NCBI GenBank assembly: GCA_963843365.1
Contig: CAWJKG010000002.1
Coordinates: 186,001 to 250,000, forward strand
DNA from: Bog-473 sp963843365
GTDB lineage: Bacteria; Actinomycetota; Acidimicrobiia; Acidimicrobiales; RAAP-2
Direction of reading: 5' to 3'
Length of the DNA stretch: 64,000 nucleotides
Part shown: in pieces, positions 1 through 8,376 of the stretch
Numbering within the stretch: position 1 is the stretch's first letter
Layout: every line of letters begins with the position of its first letter
Notes under the pieces: model-generated
Databases searched by the model: none
Told to the model about the DNA's origin: nothing
The model's input: the letters and a program-made list of their open reading frames with translations, nothing else
Position numbers and translations under genes: made by a program

Positions 1-389
1 AAGTCTCCGCCCCGGTAGAGGAACACCGAGCCGCTGCCCGACGTGAAGCCGCCCCCGTGAATGAAGACCATGACCGGCCGGGCCCTTCTTGTTGCGTCGC
101 CGGGAAGCTCTGGGGTCCAGACATTGAGCGAGAGGCAGTCTTCACTGTGCGGTTCCGATGCCGTCGGATCCGATGGGCTGGTGATGCCGGGCACGGCGGC
201 CGATTGCGGAGCGATGGGACCGAAGGTGGACGCGTCGCGGATCGCATCCCAGCTCTCTGCTTCCAACGGGGGTCGCCACCGCAACGCGCCAACAGGGGCA
301 CGCCCGTAAGGGACTCCCGAGAACGACCACAGGTCTCCCCGCCAGACGCCCCGGAGCCTTCCCTGGGCGACAGATACCACTCCCTTCAC
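1..389 (-). CDS. Carboxylesterase type B, N-terminal part (runs off left edge)
   Basis: About 129 N-terminal codons of a type B carboxylesterase read leftward and are cut by the window edge. The translation shows family marks in order: a WSFSGVPYGRAPVGALRW stretch near the start, SEDCLSLNVWTPE in the middle, and the oxyanion-hole HGGGF followed by TSGSGS near the edge. The catalytic serine (GxSxGG) would lie beyond the window. The GTG start at 389 is chosen because a TAGGGT box sits seven bases upstream, the leaderless layout seen at many genes here; the frame stays open further upstream. These enzymes hydrolyse carboxylic esters; the substrate cannot be told. It is divergent from the NlpC/P60 gene. 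Confidence 0.82.
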   Translation of the reverse strand, partial: MKGVVSVAQGRLRGVWRGDLWSFSGVPYGRAPVGALRWRPPLEAESWDAIRDASTFGPIAPQSAAVPGITSPSDPTASEPHSEDCLSLNVWTPELPGDATRRARPVMVFIHGGGFTSGSGSVFLYRGGD

Positions 390-396
390 GCACGGG

Positions 397-402
397 ACCC
401 TA
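397..402 (-). promoter_or_regulatory. -10 box of leaderless carboxylesterase promoter
   Basis: TAGGGT on the minus strand, seven bases before the GTG at 389. Transcription would begin at or next to the start codon. No convincing -35 box was seen. Confidence 0.5.
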
Positions 403-534
403 CGGACGCGCGCCTCAACGGTCAATCGAACAGCTTCTCGGGCCGATAGACGAACGGAAGGTGAACAGCGCGCGAAATCGGGACGCAACCGGACGGAAAC
501 AAAGGGGATGCCAAAATTGCCAACACGCAGCCAT

Positions 535-540
535 TACGCT
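535..540 (+). promoter_or_regulatory. -10 box of leaderless NlpC/P60 promoter
   Basis: TACGCT, eight bases before the GTG at 549. No Shine-Dalgarno sequence lies between, which fits leaderless transcription. Confidence 0.5.
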
Positions 541-548
541 ATTCCGCC

Positions 549-1814
549 GTGGATGCAGTGAATCGTCGGGGCACTGCGCGCAGGCGGGCTCCTTTGGCGA
601 AGATCACCACGGTGGCGGGCCTCCTCGTGGCGTCTTTGACGGCGGCGGGGACGCTCAGCGCGGGCGCGACGACATCCACCACGCTGCCTGGACCGGCTCC
701 CAACCAGTCTCAGATCAACGCGACCAAGTCACAGGTCAGCCAGATTGAGGCGACGCTCTCCCAGGAGGAGCAGCAGACGTCCATCCTCGACGACAAGTAC
801 AACACGGCCGAGCAGGACCTGCAGAACGCCCAGACGGCATTGCAGACGCTCGCCACCAACCTGGTGCACACCCGCTCTGCCGTCAACGTCGACAAGCGGT
901 TGGTCGCCGCCGACGCGGTGCAGGCCTACGTCTATGGAACGCCTGATACCGGGATCGCGTCGTACTTCTCGACCTCGGCGACGATGAACGAGGCGCGCAA
1001 TCAATACACCAACCAGATCGTCGGCAATCTGACCAAGGACGAGTCCGCCTTGCTGCAATCGGAGACGCAGCTGCAGTCACAAGAGGTGGCACAGCAAGCC
1101 GAGGCGGTACAGGCCCAGTCTGCAGCGACGCAGGCGAAGTCGCTCGCGGTGGCCAACGAGCAAGAGGCCGCCACGACGAAGTCGACCTTGAACCAGGTGC
1201 AGGGACAGCTGGCCCAGGAGGTCGCGACCGCGGCCATCCAGGAGGCCCAGCAGGAAGCGGCTGCGGCTGCGGCCACGCGCAGCGCAGCGGCCCAACAGCA
1301 GGCAGCGGCAGCGGCGGCCACGGCGGCCACCGTCGCCGGCGCGGTCGGAGGCTCGTCCAGTGCGGCCGCGGCGACGGCAGCGGCCAACCAGGCCGGAGGG
1401 AACACTGGACCCGTCGGCGGTTCCGCGTCGGGCGGGAGCGGGGGGATGGCGGCCGTGCAGGCGGCGGTCTCCCAGCTCGGTGTCCCGTACGTGTTCGGCG
1501 GCGAACAACCGGGAGTGGGATTCGACTGCTCCGGGCTGGTGCAGTGGGCCTGGGGTCAGGCGGGCGTTTCCATCCCCCGGACGACCGAGACCGAGTGGCC
1601 CGCCCTCACCCACGTCTCCCTGGACGCGCTGCAGCCGGGTGACCTGCTCTTCTATTACAACCTCGACGGGGACAGCCAGGTCGACCACGTCGTGATGTAC
1701 GCCGGCTCGGGACCGTACGGGACGGACACGGTGATCCAGGCCCCCTTCACGGGCTCGACCGTCTCCTACTCCCCCATCTTCACCGAGGGTCTCATAGGGG
1801 CTGCCCGTCCCTAG
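549..1814 (+). CDS. Secreted NlpC/P60 peptidoglycan endopeptidase with coiled-coil domain
   Basis: A 421-residue exported wall hydrolase. A basic N-terminus and hydrophobic stretch (about residues 18-45) form a signal peptide. Residues about 55-250 are a long Gln/Ala-rich coiled coil, followed by an Ala/Gly linker. The C-terminal 115 residues are an NlpC/P60 domain: the DCSGL motif carries the catalytic Cys (about 327) and DHVVMYAG the catalytic His (about 380). The family cleaves D-Glu to diaminopimelate bonds in stem peptides. The layout matches RipA/RipC-type actinobacterial hydrolases, where the coiled coil regulates activity and is often driven by FtsEX; no ftsEX is in this window. The GTG start is supported by the TACGCT box eight bases upstream. 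Confidence 0.88.
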   Translation: MDAVNRRGTARRRAPLAKITTVAGLLVASLTAAGTLSAGATTSTTLPGPAPNQSQINATKSQVSQIEATLSQEEQQTSILDDKYNTAEQDLQNAQTALQTLATNLVHTRSAVNVDKRLVAADAVQAYVYGTPDTGIASYFSTSATMNEARNQYTNQIVGNLTKDESALLQSETQLQSQEVAQQAEAVQAQSAATQAKSLAVANEQEAATTKSTLNQVQGQLAQEVATAAIQEAQQEAAAAAATRSAAAQQQAAAAAATAATVAGAVGGSSSAAAATAAANQAGGNTGPVGGSASGGSGGMAAVQAAVSQLGVPYVFGGEQPGVGFDCSGLVQWAWGQAGVSIPRTTETEWPALTHVSLDALQPGDLLFYYNLDGDSQVDHVVMYAGSGPYGTDTVIQAPFTGSTVSYSPIFTEGLIGAARP

Positions 1815-1846
1815 CCCGGCCGGGGGTCCGGCCGCCCGAGTGGTCG

Positions 1847-1852
1847 TACGAT
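1847..1852 (+). promoter_or_regulatory. -10 box of leaderless acyltransferase promoter
   Basis: TACGAT followed by exactly six bases and the ATG at 1859, which selects that ATG over the TTG at 1856. Confidence 0.45.
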
Positions 1853-1858
1853 GGCTTG

Positions 1859-2803
1859 ATGGCCAGCGGGCGCCCGGTCGTGGGTGAGAAGAACCGATCG
1901 ACCGCCATCGTGCCCATCCGCATCGCCTCCGGAGATACCGACGAACCAGCGGATCCACGGCTGTCCGACGTCGACGAATGGGGACGTTCGGAACGGACTC
2001 GGGCGCTGGCGCGCGCCCTCTACGAGCCCGTCTACTCCAGGTGGTTCCGGACGGAATGGGATGGGCTCGAGAGGATCCCGGCCGACGGCGGCGCCCTCCT
2101 GGTCGCCAACCATGCCGGGGCCATCCCGTCCGATGCGCCAGTCATCATGCACGGGATCGAGAAGGAGCTCGGGCGCCCCGTCTACGGATTGGCCGACTAC
2201 TTCTTCCGGACCGTGCCCGTGGTCGGGACCCTGTGGGCTCGCGCCGGCGGGGTCTCCGCGCGACCCGCCAATGCCCACCGGCTCCTGAAGGACCAACGGC
2301 AGTTGGCGCTCGTCTTCCCCGAAGGGACAAAGGGAACGTCGAAGTCGTTCACCGACCGCTACCAGCTCCGCCGCTTCGGACGCGGGGGCTTCGTCGAGAT
2401 CGCCATGCGGGCCGGGGTGCCGGTCATCCCGATAGCCGTGGTCGGGGCCGAGGAAGCGATGCCGGTCGTGCTCCGCCTTCCGACGGTCGCTCGCGCCCTC
2501 GGTCTCCCCTATTTTCCGATCACGGCCAACGTCCTCGCCCTCGGCCCGCTCGGTGTCGTGACACCCTTCCCCGCCAAGTTCAAGCTCCGCGTCCTGCAGC
2601 CCGTGCGCTTCGACGTTCCGCCGGACCAGGAGCGGTATTCGAAGAGCCGGATCATGGAAGAGTCGGAGCGCATCCGCACGCTGCTCCAGGAATCGATCTA
2701 CGACATGCTGCCGCGACCGCCGCAGCGTCTGGTTCGGCTGAGGGATCCGTGGCCCGCCGCGTCCTGGTCACCGGAGCCGACACCTTCTGGGGTGGACGGA
2801 TGA
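1859..2803 (+). CDS. PlsC-like lysophospholipid acyltransferase
   Basis: A 314-residue member of the PlsC/LPLAT acyltransferase family, which transfers acyl groups to lysophospholipids at the inner membrane face. The HX4D catalytic motif is visible as NHAGAIPSD, followed by a glycine/proline substrate motif, VFPEGTKGTS, in the usual place. There is no clear N-terminal membrane span. The ATG at 1859 lies six bases after a TACGAT box. Its 3' end overlaps the start of the SDR gene by about 55 bases, so the two are probably cotranscribed. PlsC-like proteins next to an NAD-dependent epimerase are a common actinobacterial pair, but the exact acceptor lipid is unknown. Confidence 0.82.
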   Translation: MASGRPVVGEKNRSTAIVPIRIASGDTDEPADPRLSDVDEWGRSERTRALARALYEPVYSRWFRTEWDGLERIPADGGALLVANHAGAIPSDAPVIMHGIEKELGRPVYGLADYFFRTVPVVGTLWARAGGVSARPANAHRLLKDQRQLALVFPEGTKGTSKSFTDRYQLRRFGRGGFVEIAMRAGVPVIPIAVVGAEEAMPVVLRLPTVARALGLPYFPITANVLALGPLGVVTPFPAKFKLRVLQPVRFDVPPDQERYSKSRIMEESERIRTLLQESIYDMLPRPPQRLVRLRDPWPAASWSPEPTPSGVDG

Positions 2804-3787
2804 TCCAAGCGCTCGAGACGGATCCGGGCATGGACGTGATCCTGGGCATCGGGAACCCGCGCGCCCTCGGTCCCCTTCGAGCGGGCCGAGTTCGTCCGCG
2901 CTGACCAGAACTACTCCATCATGCACCGCATTGTGAAGGCGACCCAGGTCGACACCATCCTCCACACCTTCATGATCACCGACTCCTCGTCGGTCCCGCG
3001 GCGGGCGATGCACGAGATCAACGTCATCGGGACGATGAATCTCTTGGCGGCGGCGGGGGCGGCGGACTCGTCCGTGCGCCACATCGTCGTGAAATCCTCG
3101 ACGCTGGTCTACGGCTCCGCCGCCAGCGACCCCAACACATTCCTCGAGGACACGCCCCGCACCAGCCCCGTCCGGAACAGCGTGGAGCGGGCACTCGTCG
3201 AGGCCGATGGGTTGATGCGCGACTTCGCCGAGGACAACCCCGGGACGCGGGTCACCGTGCTGCGCTTTGCCAACGTCCTCGGCGAGCATCTCTCCACGCC
3301 GATCAGCCGGAACCTCTCGCGCCCTGTGTGCCCCTGCATCTTCGGCTTCGACCCCCTGCTCCAGTTCATTGAGGAGGACGACGTCGTGCGGGCTCTGCTG
3401 CATGTCACCCAAGCCGGCATCCCGGGGCTCTACAACGTCGCCGCGGACGGGCGCCTCCCCTGGAGCGAAGTGGCGAACATCTGCGGGACGAAGCTCGTCC
3501 CCCTGTCGCCGTTCAGTCCTTTCAAAATCCGGCCGCTGGCCCGTCTCTTCGATCTCCCGGCAGAGCTCCAGGACCTCCTTCGCTATGGACGCGGCGTGGA
3601 TACGCGGCGATTCGAGGCCACCGGCTTCACCTACGGCGCCACCAGTGCCGGCGCCGTGCAGAGCTTCATCCGTGCGCTGCGCCTGCGCCGGCAGAGCGGC
3701 CGCAAGCCGGCCTCCTACACCTACGAGCACGATGTCGAGCAGTTCTTCCGCCACTCACCGTCGGTGGTGGGCGGCGGCGAAACCTGA
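2749..3787 (+). CDS. NAD-dependent epimerase/dehydratase (frameshift near 2864)
   Basis: An extended short-chain dehydrogenase-like protein. The N-terminal Rossmann motif (VLVTGADTFWGG) reads from a GTG at 2749, but the rest of the fold (residues from MHRIVKATQVDTILH to the end at 3787) is one frame away. The switch lies in GCGCCC around 2863-2866; removing one C joins the frames as NPRASVPFERAEFVRADQ. Without that correction only an N-terminally truncated protein from 2921 is encoded. The SDR Tyr-x3-Lys is not obvious, so it may bind nucleotide without classical catalysis. It overlaps the acyltransferase gene and is convergent with the GNAT gene three bases away. The break could be a sequence error or a real lesion. 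Confidence 0.7.
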
Positions 3788-3790
3788 CGG

Positions 3791-4411
3791 TCACTCTTCC
3801 AGCCACTCCTCGACCAGCTCGCGTTCGCGTAGGGCCCATTCCTCGGCCGTGATGGCGTAGCGGATGTGGTCCTCCCACTCGCCGTCGATCTCGAGGAAGC
3901 GGAGCGCGACGCCCTCCTCACGGATCCCCAGCTTCTCCACGACCCGCCTGCTGGCGGTATTCCTCGGAATGATGGAGATCTCCACCCGATGCAGCGAAAT
4001 GGCCTCGAACGCGAACCGGAGGGTCACGACCACGGCCTCGGGCACCAGGCCGCGGCCGGCCAGCGACTCATCGACCCAGTACCCGATGAAGCCGCTCTGG
4101 AAGGGCCCCCGCTGAATGGAGGAGAGCGTCACCTCGCCGGCGAACCGCTCGCCCACGAAGATGCCGAATCCGTAGCCGGTCCCCAGATGGCGCTCGCGTT
4201 CGCGGATCCCACAGCGGGCCGCGAAGCTCGGGCGGTCCTCCGACGGTGCTGGCGCACCCTTGGGCCGGGGCTCCCAGCGCAACAACCAGCTGGCGCACCT
4301 CGTGCGCACCTCGTGCCAGGCCGCGAAATCGTTCTCGGTCAGCGAGCGCAGCAACACCCGCTTCCCCCGGAGCTCCAGGGGCGCATGGCGGACCGCCCTG
4401 GCCGCAGTCAT
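3791..4411 (-). CDS. GNAT-family N-acetyltransferase (RimJ/RimL-like)
   Basis: A 206-residue acetyltransferase of the RimJ/RimL type, which moves acetyl from acetyl-CoA to an N-terminal or side-chain amine. The signature is seen as GYWVDESLAGRGLVPEA (acetyl-CoA loop) and the later RVEISIIPRNTASRRVVEKLG segment. It ends with a Glu-rich tail. The ATG at 4411 is chosen because it overlaps the TGA of the upstream aminotransferase as ATGA, so the pair is translationally coupled; upstream in-frame starts would intrude deep into that gene. The target is unknown; mycobacterial homologues act on ribosomal proteins. Confidence 0.78.
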   Translation of the reverse strand: MTAARAVRHAPLELRGKRVLLRSLTENDFAAWHEVRTRCASWLLRWEPRPKGAPAPSEDRPSFAARCGIRERERHLGTGYGFGIFVGERFAGEVTLSSIQRGPFQSGFIGYWVDESLAGRGLVPEAVVVTLRFAFEAISLHRVEISIIPRNTASRRVVEKLGIREEGVALRFLEIDGEWEDHIRYAITAEEWALRERELVEEWLEE

Positions 4412-5496
4412 CGTCCCAGCACCTCCTTGAGTGCGCCCAGCAAGGCGACGACGTTGCGACGCCGCGCGGTGTGCCCCATGCACCCCACGCGCCAGATCTG
4501 CCCGGCCAGCCGTCCGGCTCCGGCCCCGATCTCAATGTCGTACGTCGAGAGCAACGCGCGCCGCGCCGCGGCGTCGTCCACGCCGGGCGGTACGCGCACT
4601 GTCGTCAGCTGCGGGAGGCGGTGGTCGGGCTCGACCAGTAACTCGAGCCCCAGGGCGACCAACCCGTCCTGCAGGAACCGCCCGTTGTCCGCATGGCGCT
4701 GCCACGAGGCCTTGAGTCCCTCCTCGAGCAAGACCCCCAACCCGGCGTGGAGGGCTGCCACCATCGCCACCGGCGCGGTGTGGTGATACACCCGGGCACC
4801 GCCGGACGCGTCGTTGACATAGCGAGCCAAGAGGTGCAGATCGAGGTACCAGCTCGGCGGCCGCTCGACGATCCGCTCGAGGGCGCGCGGCGAGACCGTG
4901 AAGGGCGACAGCCCCGGCGGGACACCCAGGCACTTCTGCGTCCCGCTGTACGCAATATCGACCGACCAGTCGTCGACCGCGACCTCGATTCCCCCCAACG
5001 ACGTGACCATGTCGACGAGCAGGAGGGCATCACCCTTCCCCCGGCCCAGCGCCGTGATGTCGCTGCGCACCCCGGTGGACGTCTCGGCGTGCACGACAGC
5101 GATCATCGCCGGGGCCGGGTGCGCCCCCAGGAGGCGGTCGGGGTCGATCGGCTCACCCCACTCTGCGTCCACCCGGACGACGTCGGCACCGTGCCGCGCC
5201 GCCACCTCGCACATCCGTTCGCCGAAGACGCCGTTGACGCCGACCACCACGGCATCGCCCGGACTGACGAAGTTGACGAAGGAGGCCTCCATGCCGGCCG
5301 AACCGGTCCCACTCAACGGCAAGGTGAGCGCGTTGGAGGTCCCGAACACCTCGCGCAGCCGGTCGTTCGTGCTGTCCAGGATGGCCAGGAACTGTGGATC
5401 GAGGTGGCCGAGCACGGGGCCGCACAGGGCCATGGTCACCTCCGGGTACGGATTCGAGGGCCCTGGACCCATGAGGAGGCGGTCGGATATCCCCAT
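4408..5496 (-). CDS. Class V aminotransferase (alanine/serine-glyoxylate type)
   Basis: A 362-residue PLP enzyme of fold type I, class V. The start reads MGISDRLLMGPGPSNPYPEV, typical of alanine-glyoxylate and serine-pyruvate aminotransferases. The STGV-x-SD segment, the VDMVTSLGG PLP-Asp region and SGTQKCLGVPPGL with the Schiff-base Lys (about 188) are all present, and length is normal. These enzymes pass amino groups from alanine or serine to glyoxylate or pyruvate, usually for photorespiration-like or serine metabolism. The gene heads a two-gene unit with the GNAT gene (ATGA overlap) and is divergent from the glycosyltransferase at 5573. The CACGAT six bases upstream of the ATG is a weak match to the leaderless -10. 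Confidence 0.85.
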   Translation of the reverse strand: MGISDRLLMGPGPSNPYPEVTMALCGPVLGHLDPQFLAILDSTNDRLREVFGTSNALTLPLSGTGSAGMEASFVNFVSPGDAVVVGVNGVFGERMCEVAARHGADVVRVDAEWGEPIDPDRLLGAHPAPAMIAVVHAETSTGVRSDITALGRGKGDALLLVDMVTSLGGIEVAVDDWSVDIAYSGTQKCLGVPPGLSPFTVSPRALERIVERPPSWYLDLHLLARYVNDASGGARVYHHTAPVAMVAALHAGLGVLLEEGLKASWQRHADNGRFLQDGLVALGLELLVEPDHRLPQLTTVRVPPGVDDAAARRALLSTYDIEIGAGAGRLAGQIWRVGCMGHTARRRNVVALLGALKEVLGR

Positions 5497-5560
5497 CGGC
5501 GAATCGTGGCAGGTCTTCGCTCACCTGCGCCAACGCGCTGTCCACCGGCACGGCGTCCAG

Positions 5561-5566
5561 TAGATT
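5561..5566 (+). promoter_or_regulatory. -10 box of leaderless glycosyltransferase promoter
   Basis: TAGATT followed by six bases and the GTG at 5573; it opens the glycan island. Confidence 0.5.
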
Positions 5567-5572
5567 GCCCGC

Positions 5573-7246
5573 GTGGACAGGGTGCTCTTCGCCCCTCGGG
5601 CGCTCCCGCCCCTCCCCCCGGACGTCGCGCAAGACCCCGGCCCCTACGCCGCCTGGTCCACCGGCCACGAGCAGCAACGAGCACGCGCGGCGCGGGTGTC
5701 AAGGAGATCGGACCTGCGCCTGGTCATGCCCGTCGTGCGGGCCGACCCGGGGGCCCTGCGGCGCACGTTGTGGAGTCTCCGCCGTCAGCGCAGCCGGTGG
5801 TCGTTGACCGTCGTCACGACCGACGACCAGATCGGTGAGGTCCAGAAGCTGGCGCGGGTGGGCGCGGGCGTGCGCCGGTGGCGGCGCGTCTCCATCCTCG
5901 GCGCAGCGGGAGGCGCTGACGAGCGGGAACTGCTCCGCACCGGCTTCGACGCATCGCGCGGGCTGCCGCGGGCCCTGATCTTCCCCGGGGACGCCTGGGC
6001 TCCCGACGCCGTCACGCTCCTCAGCGCCCGGCTGGACGCGACAACCGTCGTCTACGCGGACGAGGACCAAGAGGAGCAGGACGGCCGACGGGTGGCGCCC
6101 TGTTTCAAGCCCGACTTCTCCCCCGAGTTCCTGCTCTCGAGCGCGTACATCGGCCGGCCCCTCGCCATGGGGGCGGCCGTGGTGGACCAACTGCCCCACT
6201 TCACTGCGACCGACACCCCCGGCCTCGAACACGAGTGTGCGCTGGCGGCAACCGACGCGGCCGCACACGTCGTCCACATCCCCGAGGTGTTGTGCCACCG
6301 CTCCCCCGGTTCTCGTGATGCCGGACCGACTCGCTCGTCGGACCGTCTCACGGCGACGCGGAACGGCCGCGACCCGGCCCCGACCGACGTCTCGGTCAGC
6401 ATCGTGATCCCCTTCCGCGATGAGCCTCGCCTGCTCCGCACGTGCGTCGACTCCATCGCCGCCACCACCTCCGAGCACGCCTCGGTGGAGATCGTGCTGA
6501 TCGACAACGGCTCGACCGATCCTGAGACGCTCGCCCTGGTCGAGCGCCTGTCCGAGCGTGCCGGCGTCACCGTGTTGGCCGACCCCCGGCCGTTCAACTG
6601 GGCTGCACTCAGCAATGCCGGCGTACACCACGGACGGGGCGACATCCTCCTCTTCTTGAACAACGACATCGAGGCGCACCGCATCGGCTGGCTGTCCGCA
6701 TTGTGCGCGCAGGCGCTCCGTCCCGACGTGGCCGCCGCAGGGGCGCGCCTCCTCTACCCGGACGGCCGCCTGCAGCACTGCGGCCTCGTCGTCGGACTCA
6801 CAGGGGCTGCGGGGCACGTGCTCGGTGGCCTCGCCCAGGACAGTCCCGGCTACCTGCAGATGGCGCGCAGGGCCCGCGAGTGCTCTGCCGTGACGGGAGC
6901 ATGCCTGGCTACCCGGCGCGAGATCTTCGACCTCCTCGGCGGCTTCGACGAAGCACTGGGGGTCAACTTGAACGACGTCGACTACTGCCTCCGGGCCGCC
7001 GCGCGGGGCTTCCGGACGATCTACGAGCCGGCGGCAGAGCTGATCCACCATGAGTCGCCGAGCAGGGGCACGGCCGGCGGGGTGGGCGACATCGTCGAGT
7101 TCGTCGACCGCTGGAAGGGCTACATTGCCGAGGGAGACCCGTACCTCAACCCCCACCTCACCCGGGCGGATCCGTCGTGCCGACTGGCGGGACCCGAAGA
7201 GAAGGACGACTGGAAGCGATGGGACGCGACGCTGAGGATGCAGTAG
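5573..7246 (+). CDS. GT2-family glycosyltransferase (two GT-A-like halves)
   Basis: A 557-residue cytoplasmic glycosyltransferase. Residues 50-250 resemble a degenerate GT-A fold (LRLVMPVVRADPGALRRTL, then YADEDQEEQDG). Residues about 270-520 are a complete GT2 domain: VSIVIPFRDEPRLLRTC, the nucleotide-binding VLIDNGSTD, the DXD-like FLNNDIEAH and the acceptor-side LNDVDYCLRAAARG. Such tandem proteins are common in rhamnan, O-antigen and S-layer glycan clusters, where they add sugars from nucleotide donors. GTG start supported by a TAGATT box six bases upstream. The donor sugar is not predictable from sequence. Confidence 0.85.
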   Translation: MDRVLFAPRALPPLPPDVAQDPGPYAAWSTGHEQQRARAARVSRRSDLRLVMPVVRADPGALRRTLWSLRRQRSRWSLTVVTTDDQIGEVQKLARVGAGVRRWRRVSILGAAGGADERELLRTGFDASRGLPRALIFPGDAWAPDAVTLLSARLDATTVVYADEDQEEQDGRRVAPCFKPDFSPEFLLSSAYIGRPLAMGAAVVDQLPHFTATDTPGLEHECALAATDAAAHVVHIPEVLCHRSPGSRDAGPTRSSDRLTATRNGRDPAPTDVSVSIVIPFRDEPRLLRTCVDSIAATTSEHASVEIVLIDNGSTDPETLALVERLSERAGVTVLADPRPFNWAALSNAGVHHGRGDILLFLNNDIEAHRIGWLSALCAQALRPDVAAAGARLLYPDGRLQHCGLVVGLTGAAGHVLGGLAQDSPGYLQMARRARECSAVTGACLATRREIFDLLGGFDEALGVNLNDVDYCLRAAARGFRTIYEPAAELIHHESPSRGTAGGVGDIVEFVDRWKGYIAEGDPYLNPHLTRADPSCRLAGPEEKDDWKRWDATLRMQ

Positions 7247-7343
7247 TCGGCCAGCCCGTCCGCGCTCGTCGCATGCCGGTACAACTGTGGGCCGAGGTGG
7301 CGCGTCCGCGACGCAGCATTGCCGGCCCCGGCAACCCGGGCTC

Positions 7344-8276
7344 GTGAGCGGGCCGGTGGCCGTCGTCGTGGGCAGCCGCTGGCTCGAACGGCACAGCGAG
7401 GTGGCCTTCGCGACCAGGTCGCTCGCCGGAGCAGCCGCTCGCTCCGGACCGGTCGCCGTCCTCGTCCCGGGTGAAGCGGGACGGCTGGAGGCGGACGGCC
7501 TGTTCGATCTGCGTGGAATCGGACTGCCCGGGTCGCTGCGCTGGCCGGAGGAAGTGCCGCAAGAGACGACGATCATTGTGGATGAGCTCACCCCCGACGT
7601 GGCGCGGCTGCTCCACTCCATCGCCGCACCATCGGTGCTCGTTCTCTCGGTCTCCGACGGTGCGCCCGCCCGGACCTGGCGGCGCCTGCAGTTGGTCGGC
7701 GGCGAGAGTCCCGTGGGCGTGCACGTGCCGGTGAACCGGCTGGCCGAGCAGCACCGGCACCACGGATTCGGCTTCACCGACTACGTGCTTGTGCTCAGCG
7801 ACCGCACCGGGGTAGACGGGGAGGTACCACCGCCCGCCGCGGCGTGGGTCAGCGCGGCCTTCACGGACGCCGACGTCGTCGTCGTCGAGGACGCGGTCGC
7901 ATGGGCCTGGAAGGGCCGCACGCTGCGCGGCAAGGTCTCTGTCGACACACGCATGGACCTATGGCGCCTGCTGGCCCATGCCCACGCGTGCCTCGACCTC
8001 GGGCCCGGTCCCCTCATCGCCCGGGAGTGCATCGAGGCCCTGCGCTTCGGGACACCGATCATCGTCCCCGACCGGGCCGGGCCGGCCTCGGTCCACACGC
8101 TCGAGAGCGGCGGCGCCACTTTCAACGATCCCGACGAGCTGCTGGCCGCGGTCGCGAGACTAGGCCGTGTGGCCGAACGGACAAGGGTGTCCGAGGCGGG
8201 ACGGCGCTACGCGGACAGCCGGTTCGGCGACCCCACCGCCCTCGTTGCTCGCGTGCGTGCGCTCCTGCAGGCATAG
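7344..8276 (+). CDS. Putative glycosyltransferase (GT-B C-terminal-like)
   Basis: About 310 residues from a GTG at 7344 (an in-frame GTG at 7287 is also possible but adds an unlikely N-terminus). There is no clear N-terminal glycosyltransferase motif. The C-terminal third resembles the donor-binding half of GT-B enzymes: LDLGPGPLIARECIEALRFGTPIIVPD carries the Glu-rich acceptor loop found in GT4 proteins, followed by a GGATFNDPDELLAAV stretch. It lies between two glycan genes on the same strand, so a role in the same glycan is likely, but catalytic function is unproven. Confidence 0.6.
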   Translation: MSGPVAVVVGSRWLERHSEVAFATRSLAGAAARSGPVAVLVPGEAGRLEADGLFDLRGIGLPGSLRWPEEVPQETTIIVDELTPDVARLLHSIAAPSVLVLSVSDGAPARTWRRLQLVGGESPVGVHVPVNRLAEQHRHHGFGFTDYVLVLSDRTGVDGEVPPPAAAWVSAAFTDADVVVVEDAVAWAWKGRTLRGKVSVDTRMDLWRLLAHAHACLDLGPGPLIARECIEALRFGTPIIVPDRAGPASVHTLESGGATFNDPDELLAAVARLGRVAERTRVSEAGRRYADSRFGDPTALVARVRALLQA

Positions 8277-8376
8277 GCCCCCGCCCCCTCTCCAGATTCG
8301 TCGATCCCGGCTAGGGTGGCTGTTGCGCAGCAGTTCCCGTCCGCCGGACGTATTCCAGCCGCCACCACTCGCATCC

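Noticed and set aside
390..548. Riboswitch ahead of the NlpC/P60 gene
   Set aside because: The TACGCT box eight bases before the start leaves no leader for an RNA switch, and conserved blocks are absent.
5699..7777. Long minus-strand open frame opposite the first glycosyltransferase
   Set aside because: It is antisense to a well-supported GT2 gene; its translation is Arg/Pro/Gly-rich without family motifs, a usual effect of high GC.
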